From positions 9,923,565-9,987,564 of the forward strand of contig NC_033635.1 of NCBI RefSeq assembly GCF_001540865.1: a stretch of DNA of 64,000 nucleotides. Reading direction: 5' to 3'. Shown piece after piece: positions 13,301 to 22,230 of the stretch. The DNA is from Ananas comosus (Eukaryota; Streptophyta; Magnoliopsida; Poales; Bromeliaceae). The position numbers were made by a program, and so were the translations under genes. Each line of letters starts with the position of its first letter. The stretch's first letter is position 1. The notes under the pieces were generated by a model, which was not told the origin of the DNA, searched no databases, and saw only the letters and a program-made list of their open reading frames with translations.

Positions 13301-14791
13301 GACCTAAAGATTCTCAACCCGATCAACCAAATGTCACTCTTCGTTTGAATCTCTTGTTTGTTGGCTGACCAACAATATGATTCATCAAGCATATAGCTGG
13401 TCCTATACCAATTACACAAACTTGCCTCTTTTCTCAGAAAATATATGTCAATCAAATAGTACAGTAGAAATATTAGTACATTTTATCCATTTTAACCATC
13501 TTGCTATGACTCAAAACACCATTCCCAATCAAACTCGGTTTCTTATTGAACTATAAATCCAACATTACAAAAGCACTCTCTAGGAATTTCATATCCACCA
13601 AGAAATAGTTCTTGCTTCATCTTGATACCTCGATTAACTGAAATTCTCTCAATATACTCAGTTTTAGGCCTACATATTCAGAAGAATTCAGATTTTAATT
13701 TTTTTTCCCCCATATAGCACTCAACTCTACCACAAAGTTTAGATCCATGAGCTGAAACAATAAAATCAGCAAATGATAGGAAAACAAGACGGTAGCTAAG
13801 GGGTTGTTTGGTTCCTCAGAAAAGTATGGAAAAAAGTTTTCCAAGAAAGGAGTTTTCCACAGAAAAGCCCTCTTGTAATTTTCCGCCCATTTGGTTCCAA
13901 GAAAACTAGATATTTGGAAAAACATTTTTTCCATATTTTATGGAAAACTAGTGTTTCCATTTTCCACAAAAAAAATCCAGAAAACGAAAACACTAATTTT
14001 CCATGAAATCTGGGGGAAAAAAATCAAGAAAGCTAGTTTTCCTTGGAACCAAATGGGCGGAAAACTGGAAGAGCGGTTTTCCATGGAAAACTTTTTGCCC
14101 AGAAAACTTTTGCCCATCTTCAGACAGTTAACAAGTAAAGGCTAAATGCCAAACCTTAATGCAACCTTATCACTATCTGAAATTCATTCAGTTCTCCAGT
14201 GTTACATTGTTAATCTTAAAGCGTGTAGTTTTCGGCGGATTTGGGGCATAGAATGGAAATCGTAATGAGTGATCCCCATTCTTAATACTTTGGTGAGATA
14301 TTCTTATTCATATTACCAAACCTAAGGAGTCAAATCTCCCCAACTGAATCCTATATCAGAATCAATGTTTTAAAACAGGGAATGGTAGCACTGTACAAAA
14401 CACAGTTTCTCGCAGTTCATATAACACATCTCCTATTTACCTTTACCGACGTAAAGCTTCATATTAAAAAAAAAGTAAAAAAGGAAAACAATACACATTG
14501 TTAACAATTAGCATTTAGCAATCTAAAAAATATCACAAATAAATACAGAAAACGCTCAATTAACTAATAACAATTCAACAATCAACATAGATTATACGTA
14601 AACCTACACAAACTACTAATTACCAGTTCAGATAAAAGGAAAAAGAAAATCAACAGTAACACAATCACCAAACAACAATTAATACAGTCAAACTGTTAAA
14701 CTACCAATTCAAATAACTACCAAGTGTCAACTTTTACAAATCCCTCTCTCTCTATCACTCTATCTCCTATCCCCTTCCTCTATTGGGTGTG

Positions 14792-14841
<50 letters not shown>

Positions 14842-14879
14842 CAACATACCCCGCCGCACGTGGGCCGCACATCGCCCAT
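4372..14879 (-). CDS. SOG1-type NAC transcription factor with long C-terminal extension
   Basis: I rebuilt 14 exons (minus strand): 14850-14879, 12597-12774, 12151-12527, 10672-10762, 10292-10582, 9889-10204, 9734-9782, 7797-8800, 7664-7712, 7475-7600, 5766-5870, 5561-5652, 5304-5457, 4372-4647. All junctions are GT-AG and keep phase, giving about 1045 residues. Residues 11-180 are a NAC domain close to SOG1, including EWPGLPRGVKFDPSDDDLLW, MHPQKLPG, DGSASYYFHR and TNWMMHQYHLG. SOG1 is the plant ATM-phosphorylated DNA-damage regulator. Residues 227-295 and 324-392 are a duplicated segment. Residues 445-778 are acidic and Ser-rich with VKSE motifs and end in a basic RRKRKR. Residues 780-1035 form a well-ordered region (VEWGWCRDLQSFIFVF, LERPEYGYATYFFEIVE, VGEDLTEGEARVLEEYGW) that I recall from plant proteins of unknown function. 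The 10-residue first exon is the least certain part. Two separate genes (break in the 10763-12150 intron) remain possible. Confidence 0.75.
4855..5210. mobile_element. MITE in intron 13 of the NAC gene
   Basis: The left end ACAGAAAATCTTCTTGTAAA is mirrored at the right end by TTTACAAGAGGTTTTCCGTA, and adjoining sequence continues the pairing (CTTTCCTTCCCTGA against GTCATGGAGAAAAAGT, loosely). There is no ORF. It sits between the last two exons and should be spliced out. Confidence 0.6.
9889..10762 (-). repeat. Tandem exon duplication inside the NAC gene
   Basis: Exons 10292-10582 and 9889-10204 both begin with TTGCTCAAGA after a GGTACAG acceptor and both encode a CDYE ... DHA ... SEP ... RYNMLVSSR ... 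CS series. By hand count about 38 of 69 residues are identical. The exon before them (10672-10762) also resembles the end of exon 10292-10582 (ATGP ... HA-V-E-NI-Q). The duplicated unit therefore includes an intron and spans roughly 390 bp. Reading frame is preserved, so both copies are likely translated. Confidence 0.75.
11808..11960. mobile_element. Fragment of a short hAT-like MITE in intron 3
   Basis: GGGACATATTCGTTTGGGCA resembles the TIRs of small hAT or Harbinger MITEs, and the body (CCATTTCCATTCTAAGG) resembles related sequences elsewhere. The partner end is unclear, so this is probably truncated. The rest of the 1.4-kb intron (10763-12150) shows nothing else definite. Confidence 0.35.
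12909..13790. other. Intron 1 of the NAC gene; no exon recognised
   Basis: I searched for the Cys-rich N-terminal segment that precedes the NAC domain in Arabidopsis SOG1 and did not find it here. Short ORFs occur but have no recognisable content. A missed small 5' exon cannot be excluded. Confidence 0.4.
13796..14125. mobile_element. MITE in intron 1 of the NAC gene
   Basis: It is an imperfect inverted repeat of about 330 bp. GGGTTGTTTGGTTCCTCAGA opens the element. Inside, TTTTCCGCCCATTTGGTTCC pairs with GGAACCAAATGGGCGGAAAA, both visible near 13875 and 14045. Many GGAAAA/TTTTCC runs pair across the centre. The three ORFs in this stretch are repeat translations. Confidence 0.7.
14794..14840. 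repeat. (AG)n microsatellite at the start of NAC intron 1
   Basis: About 23 AG dinucleotides (CT on the gene's strand) start ten bases after the proposed GTATGT donor. Such tracts near plant 5' ends are commonly bound by BBR/BPC GAGA-binding proteins. A regulatory role here is inference. Confidence 0.9.
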
Positions 14880-15180
14880 TGCCCTCGCCCGCCACCGTCG
14901 CTCGCCGTCCGATGATCGCCGGCGCAGCTCGTCGCCGGAGAGGTGGGGAGGGGAAGGAGCCCTAGTTTTTCTTTAAAACTTTTTTTTTTTTTTTGAACTA
15001 AGGAAGCTCTCTCTCTAGTTTCTTTTTTTGGGTTCGAGGAGAAAGGGTTAACGGAGCCGAACGAACGTTTTTGCGATACCCGAACCCGGAATCGAGTCCG
15101 AACCCTAATTGATCCGCTTGGTCCACATAGGGCCCAATAGGCGGTGCCCCGCATAATCCTGCCCCTTGTATGGTATATTG
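14880..15180 (-). promoter_or_regulatory. Probable 5' UTR and core promoter of the NAC gene
   Basis: The stretch is GC-rich up to about 14960 on the gene side, then a T-run and the sequence rich in CGAAC/CGGAATCG. A G-box core CACGTG lies at about 14858-14863, just inside the first exon. No clear TATA box was found. The long minus-strand ORF at 14780-15220 is translated microsatellite and leader. Confidence 0.35.
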
Positions 15181-15780
15181 GTTTTTTGGTTTGTTGGGAG
15201 CAATCCAGCTCGCTGTTCACAGAATCAGTTCGTGTTCGGCCTCGAAAATGAGCTCGAGATCAAATCGCTCATTTAGTAAAACGAGCCGAACACGAGCTGG
15301 GGTCAGCTCGCTCGTACTCGGCTCAATAACAACTCGAATACAAATATATTTATATTTATATAATTTATTTATTTATATTTTATATATATAAATAATTATA
15401 CATAATATATATTTTATATATTAATTTTAACAAAATAAAAATATAAATGCAGCTAATTATAAAAAGAATCATTTATATATAAAGTTTCAACTATTAATCA
15501 AAGTCTAATGAATAAGATTTTATAATTTATTTTATATATATATTCAATTTAATCTTTTTAACTTATTGTTCGTTGACCAGCTCATGAGCCAGCTCGTGTT
15601 TGGCTCGTTTATTAACGAGCCGAACACGAGCTAAATTTTTCGGCTCGATACTTTAAAGAGCCAGCTCATGTTCGGCTCGTTATTAAATGAGCCAGCTCAT
15701 GTTCGGCTCGTTATTAAACGAGCCGAACACGATGTTGGCCCTAAGCTCGCTCGTGTTCGGCTCGTTTACATCCCTAGTGG
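15181..15780. mobile_element. Repeat rich in GGCTCG/CGAGCC motifs
   Basis: Many copies of GAGCCGAACACGAGCT and its relatives (GTTCGGCTCGTT) occur in both orientations at each end of an AT-rich middle (about 15340-15560). The right end reads CGTTTACATCCCTA. The overall design is an inverted-repeat element without coding capacity. Similar motifs recur at about 62510-62600. Confidence 0.55.
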
Positions 15781-15829
15781 TATATATTTTAGAATACACA
15801 TAAATGTATCATTATATTTTTAATATTGG

Positions 15830-16187
15830 AAAAACTTCAAATACCACCCATGTGGTTTCGCACTTCTCATTTTAGTACTCTGCGCTTTAAAGTGTATCAC
15901 TTTCGTACTTTGTGGTTTTATTTTTCTCTTTTTGTTATCCTCTCTACTAATTTTTTTCGTTAAATCAGCGGCAAAGTTAAAACTAAAAGGTACTAAAGTG
16001 AATATTTGATAAATTAAAGGTGGGGTATCTTAAGTTTTTTGTATATAATTTAACGAAAAGTTAATGGAGGGGCTGACGAAAAGGAAAAAAAATAAAATTA
16101 CAGGATACTAAATTGATACACTTTAAATCATAGGGTACTAAAGTAAGAAAATGCCAAACCACAAAGGTGATATTTGAAGTTTATCCT
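15830..16187. mobile_element. Inverted-repeat element, ACTTCAAATACC family
   Basis: The left end ACTTCAAATACCACCC plus GTGGTTTCGCACTTCTCATT is mirrored by the right end AAACCACAAAGGTGATATTT then GAAGT. It is one of five related copies in the window (30990, 31669, 53258, 62103). There is no ORF. Confidence 0.7.
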
Positions 16188-16689
16188 TTTATATTTATTA
16201 GTTTAATACAGAAACTACCAAATTATATTAATAAAATAAAATTATCATAATATGTTTTTAGAGAAACTAATATTATAAAAATCTCACTTTACACTATAAT
16301 TATTTTAAGTATTTATAAATTTAATGGATTTATAGTTGTATTCATCTCTTGTACTCAATTTAAATTTTTAGGATGATATCAAATTTGTACAAGAATATTT
16401 TAGTTCCTTTAAATTAAAATTTTTTTTTTAAAAAAAAGAATTACGAAGGAAGGAGATAGGTTTCTAAATCCCTCATTCTAAGGGATTATATGATTCCACA
16501 AAAAAAAATTTATTCATGCTTGCATCAAATTTCTATAATAAAATAAATATAGGATTTTATTATGCTGACATCTCATTTCTGAATATCTTAAAAATATTGT
16601 GAACCAAACCCTAAATGGCGATCACTCAACTTTTTATTTTAATATAAAAATAAATATAAATAAAAATAGTGTAAAATACTATTTTTATT
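16188..16689. other. Intergenic, AT-rich; no gene seen
   Basis: The sequence is AT-rich with no coding or RNA signal. Part may be the degraded outer end of the neighbouring LTR. Confidence 0.4.
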
Positions 16690-17636
16690 GGACTTATAGA
16701 AGTAAAATATAAATTGGAAATGACTTATACTGAAATTGAAATGGAAACAGAAAATTTAGAATTTCTTGTAAGAAGCGGGGCTGATATTTTAGTAGAAAAT
16801 TCACAGTGTCAGAAAATTATGAAAATTAGAGAATATGTCGGAATTATTTTTATGATGCGAGATTTAAAGTTTCATGTCATTCCGACACCCGAAAAGTGAA
16901 AAATAAAATCTGACTGCTATCTGCTAGAGATTCAGGTCGGTAGAGTTTTCGGGGACCAAAAATAGTCCAAACTGAAAAGTTAAGATATCGTTCTTCTTAT
17001 TAATTTTAATCGAGCCCGATTGTCAAATTTGAGAGCAAACGGACATTTAGAAGAGCTCCGGCGAAAAGTATCAGATTATGAACTGTTAAACTGAAAACTA
17101 GAAAGGTAATTACAGCCATGTGGTGGGGTTTAGTTGCAATTTTTTCTGATCTTATCTACAGTAGCTTAGCCCCAGCTGCTACGTGTTGAGAATCCTCCCT
17201 TCTTTCTTCTCTTTTCATTTTCTTTCTTTCCCTCTCTCTCTCTCTCTAAACCGTCGGAATTGGTGGAGTTGTGAGGGAAAAGGTTGGTGGAGGGTTGTTC
17301 CTGATGCTTTGAGCTGGGAGGAAGCTATTGAGCAAGGAACCCGGTTGAGGAAGCTTCCAATTTGAGGTAAGGTTGCTGAAATTCCTGATTTGAGTTATGT
17401 TAGCTACTCTAAAAAGGGTCTAAGATGTAAACTATGGTTGCTAAAGTTCTAGATGCCATGGAAAATAGACCTAGAGCAAATTAGTTGTTGTGTGAAGTTA
17501 TATGAAGCATGAAACCTGAAGTAGAGTGGCTGTTATGGTGTTAGGGTTTATGTTACTTATCCTAAGAAGGATTTAAATTGAGGTTCGTAGCTTCTAGAGC
17601 TTGAGGCTGCCATGAGAAACCTAGAGAACAAGCCNA

Positions 17637-17671
<35 letters not shown>
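17637..17671. repeat. (TA)n microsatellite next to an unresolved base
   Basis: This TA run has an N at 17635 immediately before it. The length is therefore unreliable. Confidence 0.9.
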
Positions 17672-17676
<5 letters not shown>

Positions 17677-17892
17677 TTGAGCTATGATACTTTTACAAGT
17701 ATCACCATCATGGTGCTATTAGGTTTTAAGTCATTGGATCTACTTTTTGATTATTAATAGCCCTTAGATTAAACACTATTCCATCTACCACCACCTACCA
17801 CCATTATCTCAACCTCACATCTCTCCATCCAAGGGCTAAAAACACACAAGTATCACCCCCATGATACTTTTACAAGTATTCTAGCCCTACTC

Positions 17893-17894
<2 letters not shown>
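17672..17894. mobile_element. Short fold-back MITE flanked by TA repeats
   Basis: The left end TAGAGTTGAGCTATGATACT pairs with the right end AGTATTCTAGCCCTACTCTA. The inner box ACTTTTACAAGT occurs at both ends. It is flanked on both sides by TATATA, as expected for insertion into a TA tract. Confidence 0.7.
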
Positions 17895-17923
<29 letters not shown>

Positions 17924-18309
17924 TAAACATAGGAATGGTTATTAGAAATGAAATCTGAGCGAAGTTAACCATAATTCCTGGTTATGGTTTATGGTATTTA
18001 ACCTAGAGAAAAGGTTTAGCTTGAGGTTTTGAATTCTAAAACTTGTATGTGCTATAAAAACCTAGTGGAAAGTTGAATATATATAACATATGTACGTGAA
18101 TTGCGGTTTGTATATGAAGTTGTAGAAAGATGGATAAAATTTGAGTTTAATCTCTTTTATTCCTCAATGAAGGAAAGTTCGACGTGTTCGGAAGCTTAAA
18201 TTGATATTCCGACGAACTTACGGCGCGCTAATTAAGAAAAACCTCGTTTTGCTTTCGTTTGCGGTGGGTCAATAGGAATTGGTGCTTGTAAATTCCGAAG
18301 CTCTAGTTC

Positions 18310-18377
18310 TAGCATTTTGGCATCCCTACGAGGTTGGTGGTGCGCACCACCAACCTCGTAGGGATGCCAAAATGCTA
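18310..18377. repeat. Perfect 68-bp palindrome in the LTR
   Basis: The first 34 bases (TAGCATTTTGGCATCCC ... GGTGGTGC) are the exact reverse complement of the last 34 (GCACCACC ... GGGATGCCAAAATGCTA), with no spacer. Pairing stops at 18309/18378. In RNA it would form a 34-bp stem. Confidence 0.95.
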
Positions 18378-19551
18378 TCCGAAATCTTCAAATCCCTCTT
18401 TATGTCTATGTCGCCATATTGAGCATACATATATATGAATTGTATTGTATTCATGCATTATAGGAAAAATGTTATTATGTAAATATGAATTAAGCAATTG
18501 AGCAATTGAGCATGTTCGATGTAGAGAACTTGTGGACCATAGATTATGAACATAGAAACCCTATGAATGTGTGAATTTATTGTGGACTATGACAATAGTA
18601 AACTTGGTGACATTATGATTAGAAATGGTTAGCATCGAGATTTGGAACTGTTAAACCTAGAATAAAGAACTAGTTAAAGTTTAAAGTGTGGCATTGTCAT
18701 TCATTAGATCCTCTAAGTGAGGATTAAATCATACTCACATTAGTCTAATGCTCGAGGAAGGTCGCTCCTCCTTGGACGATGAGCTCCGGAGTAGTCATCA
18801 ACTGGGTTCATCGTAAAAGCCTTCCTAGTGGACGGTCCCGTCGGGAGGTAGCTGAGGGCCCGACAAAAAAGGATTTAGTTGGTGAGTTGTGGTTAACCAG
18901 ATTAATTGGGTAAAGGTTATTAGTAGCTTGCATGCATATATTATTCTTTTCAGCTTTGTACAAGCATTGTAGTAGATACATGATATAGTTGGTTACTATA
19001 TGTTCTCTTTTCTTGCCTACATATGCCTGAGTAGACCTAGTGGGTGAGTCGGCGGGGTCGGCAACCGTACCCATTGGGAACTTTTATTAGTACTCACACC
19101 ACTAACCATGCAGATCCTAGCGCGAGCGGAGTGGTCGATGATCGCGGCAAGAGCCCTGCATCCTAGCTAGTGGACTCCCGAGTATAGCTGTGTACTTTTT
19201 TTGGTTTCATGATGTATATATTTGATCAAAGAAATTATGTAAAAATGATGTATAAATGAACATGTAAATGTTGCAAATAACTGGATGTAGTAAACTTTCC
19301 AGCTTTATATTTTGTTTAAAGTTTTTAAGATACAATGAATGCATGTTTAGCTAGTTTACATTCACTTGTGCTTATTGCTTGCCCTCGTACAAGCCATATA
19401 TATTGAAATGTTATCATGGGTTTATTCCTTTCTTTATACATGTATTCGTTGTTGTTGAGCCTTGGACGGACAGGGGAGGTGCTGTCCGTTCGGCATCTGT
19501 GTACGGGCCCGAATCGACCAAATTGGCGATAGCGGAACATAACAGATTAAA

Positions 19552-19563
19552 TGGTATCAGAGC
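19552..19563 (+). other. Primer-binding site (initiator Met tRNA type)
   Basis: TGGTATCAGAGC is the canonical sequence complementary to the 3' end of the initiator methionine tRNA in plant LTR retrotransposons. It lies 8 bases after the proposed LTR end. Confidence 0.85.
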
Positions 19564-19855
19564 AAGCGACAAGTGAAAGTTTAGGATGGACCTAGGGACT
19601 TTAGGATTGGAAACCTAAGGAACTAGGAATGCAAGTGACGTGAATCAAATGATAGCGAAAGCTAAATGAATTGGGTTAGTTGTCCGTATGTCTCTAATGT
19701 TCATTAGGGGCTGATCTAAGTAATTATTTGTACACAACTTGAGGAGTTATGTTGGTGGCCAACAACATAGAGCCTAGGGATGAGTACAAATACACTTGAT
19801 TGCTTTCGCCTGATTAGTTTTGTTTAACTAACTTGAATGTTACGTTCCAGGAGTA

Positions 19856-20936
19856 ATGGCACCACGGCGTTCCACGAGATCTACTCAAGCATCGCCTCCT
19901 AGGATGCCTGAGCAGTCTGGATTTGATGAGGTTCGAGAGCTGCGTGCTCAAGTGACCGCGTTAGCTCGGTCAATGCAGCGGCAGGAGGAGCGAATAGAGA
20001 GGCTGCAGGATTTGGTGTCGCGGCAGGCGACAGCGGCTGCACCTGTGAGTCAGGATATGCCTGCACCTGCGGCGTCGGCGACAGCATCTCCTGTTCCGGC
20101 GACTACTCCTCCAGTGGCTGCTGGCCCTTCATTTCCCGATAAAGCCGCGTTAGAGGCCGAGCAGGAGCGATCGCTTACAGTGTTGACAGCGTTCATGAAG
20201 TTTAATCCTCTTATGTTTGACGGAGACGTGAAAGACCCTTGGGCGATGGAGTCGTGGCTTACTTCTATGGAAGTGTTATTTGAGGATATTTATACTTTGG
20301 AGCAGGACAAAGTTTATTTAGCCGCGCATTGTTTTGAGAGATCAGCTCAGGTTTGGTGGAAAAGGGTCAAGAAAAATCGATCTCCAAATCTTCCACCGAT
20401 TACTTGGAATGAATTTCGCGACCTACTGTTTATGGAGCACTTTCCAGATAGTGATAAAAGGAAGATGAAAGAAGATTTTTGCAAGTTGAGACAAGAAAAT
20501 CGTTCAGTGCGAGAGTATGAATGGGAGTTTTCACACTTGGTGAACTGTGTTCTGAGTATGATTCATGGGGATCGAGATCGGGCAGAATGTTTTGAGAGGG
20601 GGTTGCGACCCGAGATATTCGAGGTGATACATGCCTTCAAGTTAAAGACTTTTGAGGAAGTTTTGGAGCGAGGTAATGCGATTGCGCGTGATGAACGCGA
20701 TTCGTTTGAAAGGGAAAAGGAAAGGGAAAAAGGAAAGAAGCGGACCACAAGTGGTTCCGGGGGACAGTCAAGTTCTAAACGGCCTCCTCGGTATCCACAA
20801 GCACAGTCGAAGTATCAGGGACCTTCCATATGTGTTATTTGTGGCGGGAATTATCGACCATCGACCTGTTCACAGCGTAAGGGGAGGTGATATAGGTGCA
20901 ACCAGCCTGGACACATGATTCGGGAGTGCCCGAGTG
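19856..20936 (+). pseudogene. Ty3/gypsy gag, interrupted by a stop in the zinc knuckle
   Basis: The reading frame opens with MAPRRSTRSTQ, followed by a Pro/Ala-rich linker. A retrotransposon gag domain follows, with markers AMESWLTSMEVLFEDIY, CFERSAQVWWKRVK, WNEFRDLLFMEHFP and REYEWEFSHLVN. A basic KGKKRTT tail leads to a CX2CX4HX4C zinc knuckle. A TGA at 20888-20890 falls on what should be the first knuckle Cys, directly before YRCNQPGHMIREC. Relative to the inverted copy, a short in-frame segment is missing after VLER (near 20670). The protein would form the capsid-like particle of the element. It is now dead. Confidence 0.85.
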
Positions 20937-22163
20937 GAGCATCGCCTGCCCCGTCAGCCGCATCAGTTCAGTCGACCCCGAGACAGCGTGCGCGTCTTCC
21001 ACCCGCTATGTCTGTTGGACGCTCATTTGTGCGGCGTCAGCCTGAGGGATCCCGACCTGCACCGAGTGGTTGTGTTTTTGCTGCTCAGGTAGAGGAGCCT
21101 GCCGTGGTAGACGATGTCGTGGCAGGTATTGTTTTAATTAAAGGCACTAGATCTCGAGCATTATTTGATACAGGTGCATCGAACTCATTCATTACTAGAT
21201 CATTTGCTAAAACACATGATATCAGATTTCAGATAGTACGGATGCTTGGTGGGTTTATGCTCCTGAGCACACTTTTAGTGTCGACGAAGAATGTGCGGCT
21301 TGTCCGGTTCAGGTTGGTGATTGGATTATGCCGGCAGATTTGCTAGTGCTGAGCCGTATGAAGGGCTTCAACTTAATCCTTGGAATGGATTGGCTCTCGA
21401 AATACTACGCTACTATTGATTGTGAGAGTAAAGTGATAATTTTTTGTGAGCCGGGTCAGAAGGAGGTTGTGTATCGTGCGTGTAAGAGTTCGCTCTTTGC
21501 TTTGACAGTGTCGACGTCGAGGGCGAGAAAGTTAATCAATAGTGGTTGCATAGCTTATTTGGCAATGATTGTGGAGACTAAGAAGGAACTTCCGGCAATT
21601 GGGGATATTCCAATAGTTCGAGAGTTTCCGGATGTATTTCCTGCGGAGTTACCAGGATTGCCACCGAACTGGGAGATTGAGTTCGTCATTGACTTAGTTC
21701 CCAGGACGGCGCTAATTTCGAAGGCTTCGTACAGAATGGCACCGGCTGAATTAAGGGAGTTGAAAGCGCAATTGCAGGATTTGCTAGACAAGGGCTTTGT
21801 AAAGCCTAGTGTGTCACCTTGGAGAGCTCCAGTGTTATTTGTAAAGAAGAAGGACAGAACACTTTGGCTTTGCGTTAACTATCGCGAGCTGAACAAGGTT
21901 ACAATTAAGAATAAGTATCCATTGCCCCAAATTGATGATTTGTTCGATCAGTTGCAAGGGTCGCGGGTATATTCAAATATTGATCTTCAGTCAGGTTATC
22001 ACCAATTGAAGATCAAGCCAAAGGACGTGCACAAAACAGCGTTTCGCACTCGTTATGGTCACTACGAGTTCACGGTGATGCCATTTGGGCTTACTAATGC
22101 CCCTGCAGCATTCATGGATCTAATGAATCGGATCTTTAAGCCGTTGTTTGATCGATATGTCGT
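20937..22163 (+). pseudogene. Ty3/gypsy protease and partial reverse transcriptase, frameshifted and truncated
   Basis: The aspartic protease motif ALFDTGASNSFI is visible near 21157. A single-base loss near 21215 then shifts the frame before the next ORF (21328) resumes with PADLLVL and [15 protein letters not shown]. The RT follows with [60 protein letters not shown] and the catalytic FIDD. The element stops there: the remaining RT, RNase H, integrase, chromodomain and 3' LTR are absent. It cannot transpose on its own. Confidence 0.85.
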
Positions 22164-22230
22164 AGTGTTCATAGACGACAGTGTGCGGCTTAAAGATGAC
22201 ATCGATGTGTCGTAGTGTTCATAGACGACA
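22158..22230. repeat. Scrambled junction between the two inverted gypsy halves
   Basis: A 23-bp direct repeat (TGTCGTAGTG ... AGACGACA) occurs at 22158-22180 and 22208-22230, a period of 50 bp. The 27-bp filler between contains CGGCTTAAAGAT and ATCGAT, both also found in the flanking RT sequence. This layout points to templated insertions at a repaired break. Confidence 0.8.

Larger units (their letters stand above)
16690..19544 (+). mobile_element. Long 5' LTR and leader of a Del/Tekay-type gypsy element (start uncertain)
   Basis: The 3' limit is set by CA at 19543-19544 followed, after a short spacer, by the primer-binding site at 19552. The text from about 16850 (TTCCGACACCCGAAAAGTG), through the CGAGCCCGATTGTCAAATTT part near 17012, to the region near 19100-19180 (GATCCTAGCGCGAG, GGACTCCCGAGTATAG) has the character of the multi-kilobase LTRs of the Del/Tekay clade. 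I could not find the expected TGTCACGCC-type left end, so the 5' end is probably eroded. Nested inside are a fold-back MITE (17672) and a 68-bp palindrome (18310). Confidence 0.5.

Noticed and set aside
14724..15391. Several ORFs around the AG microsatellite
   Set aside because: They are translations of the dinucleotide repeat and the GGCTCG repeat in several frames, without domain signal.
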